From: Chloroflexota bacterium
Lineage (GTDB): Bacteria > Chloroflexota > Anaerolineae > Caldilineales > Caldilineaceae
Length of the DNA: 9,582 bases
Assembly: GCA_003577365.1 (NCBI GenBank)
Contig: QEUY01000085.1
Location: forward strand, 1-9,582
Direction: 5' to 3'
The translations under genes were made by a program, and so were the position numbers. The notes under the pieces were generated by a model. That model searched no databases, had not been told where the DNA came from, and saw only the letters and a list, made by a program, of their open reading frames with translations. Below are positions 6,425 through 9,582 of the stretch, piece by piece (position 1 is the first letter of the stretch; each line of letters begins with the position of its first letter).

Positions 6425-9400
6425 TGGCGGTCTCCTTCCTCCGTCGAGAGATGATTGTGCGTGGGGTCCTGCAGCCGTTCGATCTCCAGGCCCAGCTTGC
6501 ATGTCAAATGCAGGCGATAGCCGATCTCAGCCAAGTCGGCGCGGCTGTTCCGAAAGATAACGGGATAGTGGTCGCGCAGGTGGGCATGGTCGCGCCAGGG
6601 TGCAGGTACGCCCACGTTTTGCGTAAAGTGCCGCCGCAGGGCGGGATGAGTCACAGAGACCGAGGCGCGCATCAGGGCGGTAAGCCGCAGCGTGTCGGGG
6701 CGCGCCTTGAGCGAGATCGGCTCTCCATCCGGGGTGGTCAAGCGCCCTGCGCCATCTTCCACACAGCAGACCAGATGGATCGCCGGCGGACCCAAACGGG
6801 TCAGGGCCTGCAGGGCCGTATGCAACTCTGGGCTATCTTCCTCCAGCCCGGCGCTGCGTTGGCGCAACAAGCGCCGAGCGCTGGCGGGGCTGACCAATCG
6901 CTGCTGGGCAGCCGCCACATCCTTTTGCCGCTGTTGTTCCATCTGGGCATGGGTGGCAAGCAACTGGGTGCGCAGCGCCGAGGACAACGGCGCAAAGAGA
7001 GCCGCCTCATCTGGGAGGGGAGAATCGTTATAGACCGCGTCAATCAAAGACGGGGTCACGGCAGGCAGCACAAGCCTGTCGCGCCCGGCCAGCAGCGCAA
7101 ATGTACGGTACAAGACATGGGCATCGTAAACGTAGGTGTCGTTTGCCAACGGGGGCGTCCCTGGATAGTCCGCTGCCGCAGCCAGTAAGAGGCGCGGATG
7201 GTTCAAGGGTGCGGGCCGTGTGTGGCGCGGATGGCGGTGCAGCCTGCCGGCGCGCTGAATCAGCAAATCGACCGGGGCGAGGTCGGTCACCATGAAATCG
7301 AAGTCCAAATCCAGGCTCTGCTCAATCACCTGGGTGGCGACGACAATCGCCTTGGCGGGCCGGTTCCCTGCTTTCCCAAAACGGCCCAAGACCTGGCGCT
7401 CAATCGATTCACGCCAGGCAAAGGGAAAACGCGCATGGAACAGGATCAGATCTTCAGCCGGCGCCAGCTCTGCTGCCTCAATCTCTCGATAGAGCGCCTG
7501 GGCGCGCGCGACCGTATTGCAGATTACCGCCGCACAGCCGCCGAACTGCAGCGCATCGCGCAAGGCGGCGACGATGGCGTCTGCGCCACGGCTGCACCAT
7601 TCAAGGGCAACGGTGCGCGGCTCGATTTCGGGCAGGGCGACCACCTCTGTCGCCGTTCCGCTTGACCAGGTAATGGCAGGATAGGGTGCTTCGGCTAAAT
7701 CGGGAACCGGCTGCCCTGCATACGCCTCCACGAGGGCCTGGCGCGTGCGCCCGGGCAAGGTCGCCGACAACAACACCACGGACGCGCCCAAATGCCCAAG
7801 CCACCCTAATAGCCGTTGGAAAAGCTCCGACATATAGGTGTCATAGGCGTGGACTTCGTCGAAGATGATCACCTTGTGGCCGAGGCCGAACAGACGCACA
7901 AAGAAGTGGCGTGTCCACAGCACGCTGAGCAGGGCTTGATCGACAGTGCCAACGCCAAAGGGAGCTAACAGAGAACGCTTCTTGGGCAAGAACCAGCTCA
8001 GATCGCGCGCATCGTTCGGGGCAGACTCGTCCTCGGTATGAAGCTGCGGCGGGGTCTCCGGCTGCTGCCACTGGGCTTGGCTGTGCACAAGCAGCGGCGC
8101 AACGCCCGGCACGCCAAACCGGTTCGCCAGAAAGCTGCACACGCGCTGGTACATCTGGTTGCTGGTCGCCATCGTCGGCATGGCCACGTAGACCCCGCGC
8201 TGCCCAAAGCGGACTCCCCAGACATCCGCCATATAGAGCGCAGCCTCGGTCTTACCAAATCCTGTCGGCGCCTCCACGATGACCAAGGACGGCCCACCCA
8301 CCTGCTTGGCAATCTCGCTGGCTACCCGTTGTAATGCATTGGGCGCAAACGGAAAGAGCGATTCAAACTCCAGCACGCTGCCAGCGGCAGGCCAATCGGA
8401 CCAGTTGAGTTCCTGCAATACCAACTGGGCTTGGGCAGCAGCTTGCTCGGCGTAGAGCGCGGGGTCAATTGGCAGGAGATCGTAAAACGGGAAATACGCT
8501 GACATGGACCCGATCCAGTCTGCCACCGAGACCAGCCCCGAGAAGAGGACAAACAAGCTATTTGAATCGCGATCGCTCAATCCATCGCGCGTAATGCGAG
8601 GCGGCTTGAACAGATCGGACAGGATATACACCAACTCACGCCGCATCTCCGCCCACACGCCATCGCCAATCTGATAGCTCTTGAGGGCCAGCGTTTCCTG
8701 AGGGGGCGGCCAGTTGCCATGATGGCCGCCCAGGGCTTGGGCCACATTTTGCGCCAGCCGTTGCTCGGTCTGGGTGATCTCCACCAAAAGGTCCGGCAGA
8801 GTGGCGGTGGTGATCGTGGCATGGGGGCACGGCTCATTCTCGGCGACGAGCTTGGCAAATGTCACGCCAGCAGCGGCCAATCTGGCTTGGCCGGGCGCAT
8901 ATTTGCGCTGGAAGCCAGGGCTTGCCTTGCCCAGATCGTGCAGCCCCGCCCAAAACGCCAGCAGCCGGCCTGCCTCTGCTTCGCCCAGATCCAGGGTCCG
9001 AGCCATTTGGGTTTTGAGCGGCTGTGGCAGTGCCTGCTGCCACAGGGCATGGGTTACTTGGGCGACATCGACGAGATGGCAAATCAGAGGGTGCGTAAAC
9101 CCATCCTGGCCGGATGTCTTGGCCCAGAGCCACTGGTAGGTCGGCACGGCAGGCGCGGGGCCGATCTGATACTGCGCCATCAGCCGCCGGACGTCTGCCT
9201 CTATGACCTGTCGCAGTCTCGGCGGAGCGAGAACCTCAACTTGGCCCCCCCAACCTCTGATCCAGGGGAGCATCTCCTGCCATTCGGCGATCGGCGCTTC
9301 CCAGAGACAGCCGCCGTCCTCCTGCGGCGTGATGCGCTCGAGCGGATGCCAGATCGTCTCGCGTAAACGCCGCGCCGCTACCCCCGGCGCAAAACGCAAC

Positions 9401-9582
9401 TGGACGGTCTGCGGCGTCTGCTCGCCGCCCCAAATGCCCCAGGCATGGCGCAGCAGGGCCTCCTCGTCGAAGTCGGCAGGCGGCGCAAACGGCCCCAGCA
9501 GCTTGGCCTCGACAATGCGCTCCAGTTTGAGCGTGATCACCTGCGGCGCCAGGTCGCTTTGCCCGATCAGATAGATGCCGTC
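6421..9582 (-). CDS. cas3: Cas3 nuclease-helicase, N-terminally fused to a WYL-type regulator domain (5' end outside window)
   Basis: Cas3 is recruited by Cascade and degrades target DNA with its HD nuclease and SF2 helicase. Numbering is from the GTG at 9540 (1039 codons to the stop). HD domain: H150/H155 region, HD at 201-202 (AGLHDLGK), HHGNW at 273-277 and D341 (SVADWIGS). Helicase: Walker A EAPTGFGKTEAAL (423-435), Walker B FDEVHAYD (560-567), SAT (592-594), motif V ATQVIEQSLDLDFD (735-748) and motif VI QRAGRLHRH (762-770). The C-terminal domain follows to 1039. All key residues look intact. Normal Cas3 would begin near residue 135 (YQWLWAKT). Instead the frame stays open upstream to the window edge, adding about 138 residues that resemble a WYL regulator. 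The GTG at 9540 is therefore inside that domain and is not the true start. An ATG at 9180 (residue 121) could start a separate Cas3, but no strong ribosome binding site precedes it. The stop overlaps cse1 (ATGA). Confidence 0.96.
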   Translation of the reverse strand, partial: DGIYLIGQSDLAPQVITLKLERIVEAKLLGPFAPPADFDEEALLRHAWGIWGGEQTPQTVQLRFAPGVAARRLRETIWHPLERITPQEDGGCLWEAPIAEWQEMLPWIRGWGGQVEVLAPPRLRQVIEADVRRLMAQYQIGPAPAVPTYQWLWAKTSGQDGFTHPLICHLVDVAQVTHALWQQALPQPLKTQMARTLDLGEAEAGRLLAFWAGLHDLGKASPGFQRKYAPGQARLAAAGVTFAKLVAENEPCPHATITTATLPDLLVEITQTEQRLAQNVAQALGGHHGNWPPPQETLALKSYQIGDGVWAEMRRELVYILSDLFKPPRITRDGLSDRDSNSLFVLFSGLVSVADWIGSMSAYFPFYDLLPIDPALYAEQAAAQAQLVLQELNWSDWPAAGSVLEFESLFPFAPNALQRVASEIAKQVGGPSLVIVEAPTGFGKTEAALYMADVWGVRFGQRGVYVAMPTMATSNQMYQRVCSFLANRFGVPGVAPLLVHSQAQWQQPETPPQLHTEDESAPNDARDLSWFLPKKRSLLAPFGVGTVDQALLSVLWTRHFFVRLFGLGHKVIIFDEVHAYDTYMSELFQRLLGWLGHLGASVVLLSATLPGRTRQALVEAYAGQPVPDLAEAPYPAITWSSGTATEVVALPEIEPRTVALEWCSRGADAIVAALRDALQFGGCAAVICNTVARAQALYREIEAAELAPAEDLILFHARFPFAWRESIERQVLGRFGKAGNRPAKAIVVATQVIEQSLDLDFDFMVTDLAPVDLLIQRAGRLHRHPRHTRPAPLNHPRLLLAAAADYPGTPPLANDTYVYDAHVLYRTFALLAGRDRLVLPAVTPSLIDAVYNDSPLPDEAALFAPLSSALRTQLLATHAQMEQQRQKDVAAAQQRLVSPASARRLLRQRSAGLEEDSPELHTALQALTRLGPPAIHLVCCVEDGAGRLTTPDGEPISLKARPDTLRLTALMRASVSVTHPALRRHFTQNVGVPAPWRDHAHLRDHYPVIFRNSRADLAEIGYRLHLTCKLGLEIERLQDPTHNHLSTEEGDRQ
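6432..6437 (-). promoter_or_regulatory. Ribosome binding site of cse1
   Basis: AAGGAG on the minus strand, 7 bases before the ATG at 6424, inside the last codons of cas3. It supports this start and reinitiation after the overlapping cas3 stop. Confidence 0.75.
9169..9582 (-). other. WYL-domain C-terminal half plus WCX extension, in frame with Cas3 (partial)
   Basis: This is a domain entry within the cas3 frame. The residues translated from the edge read DGIYLIGQSDLAP, then VITLKLERIVEAKLLGPF, then DFDEEALLRHAWGIWGGE. This follows the WYL pattern: a G-x-Y-L-I-G strand in place of the WYL motif, an R-x-F-x-L-x-R-I-like strand, a pF-pp-DFD stretch, and a WGI-x-x-GE helix end. The WCX extension follows, with VQLRFAPGVAARRLRETIWHP (split here as V-Q-L-R-F and the later W-H-P), EDGGCLWEAPI, and a WIRGWGGQVEVLAPP-like segment ending in L-R-x-V. 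WYL proteins usually end shortly after that helix; here it runs through a short Pro/Ala linker (QIGPAPAVPT) straight into Cas3. WYL domains bind ligands, often nucleic acids, and usually follow a winged-helix DNA-binding domain, which would lie outside this window. The assignment rests on pattern recognition only. Confidence 0.8.

Noticed and set aside
5774..7188. Two long plus-strand open frames (226 and 262 codons) opposite cse1 and cas3.
   Set aside because: They have low-quality, Gln/Arg/His-rich translations and lie fully antisense to confidently identified genes.

Overview
The window holds a complete type I-E (Cascade) CRISPR-Cas locus, all on the minus strand, read from right to left. 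From the right edge the order is cas3, cse1 (casA/cas8e), cse2 (casB), cas7e, cas5e, cas6e, cas1e, cas2e and then the CRISPR array, which runs off the left edge. This is the canonical I-E order. Every effector subunit and both adaptation proteins are present, full-length and carry their diagnostic residues, so the system looks intact for interference and spacer acquisition. Most genes overlap by a few bases or sit within about 70 bases of each other, and most have a clear Shine-Dalgarno sequence. The unit therefore looks like one operon, probably continuing into the array.

Region by region: 1-448 is the array, with eight identical copies of a 29-nt repeat (the leftmost cut by the window edge) and seven 32-nt spacers. 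450-743 is cas2e and 676-1716 is cas1e; these two overlap by 68 bp. 1746-2387 is cas6e, 2387-3073 cas5e, 3070-4212 cas7e, 4285-4797 cse2 and 4865-6424 cse1. 6421 to the right edge is cas3. No stretch over 300 bases lacks a gene or the array.

How it works together: Cas6e cuts the array transcript at the repeat hairpin to give 61-nt crRNAs. Cse1, Cse2, Cas7e, Cas5e and Cas6e form Cascade around the crRNA. Cse1 checks the PAM and recruits Cas3, which unwinds and degrades the target. Cas1-Cas2 add new spacers.

Two features are unusual. (1) The cas3 frame does not start at the usual Cas3 N-terminus. It continues upstream, without a stop and out of the window, through about 138 residues that look like the C-terminal half of a WYL-domain transcriptional regulator. 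This suggests a WYL-Cas3 fusion. (2) The first CRISPR repeat begins one base after the cas2 stop codon, so there is no non-coding leader. Any leader or integration signal must lie inside the cas2 coding sequence.

The organism is a GC-rich bacterium. Proteins of this style (long GC-rich I-E operon, WYL regulator next to cas3, Thermus-like His26 in Cas6e) would fit Chloroflexota or a similar lineage, but that is a weak guess and the sequence alone does not fix the taxon.
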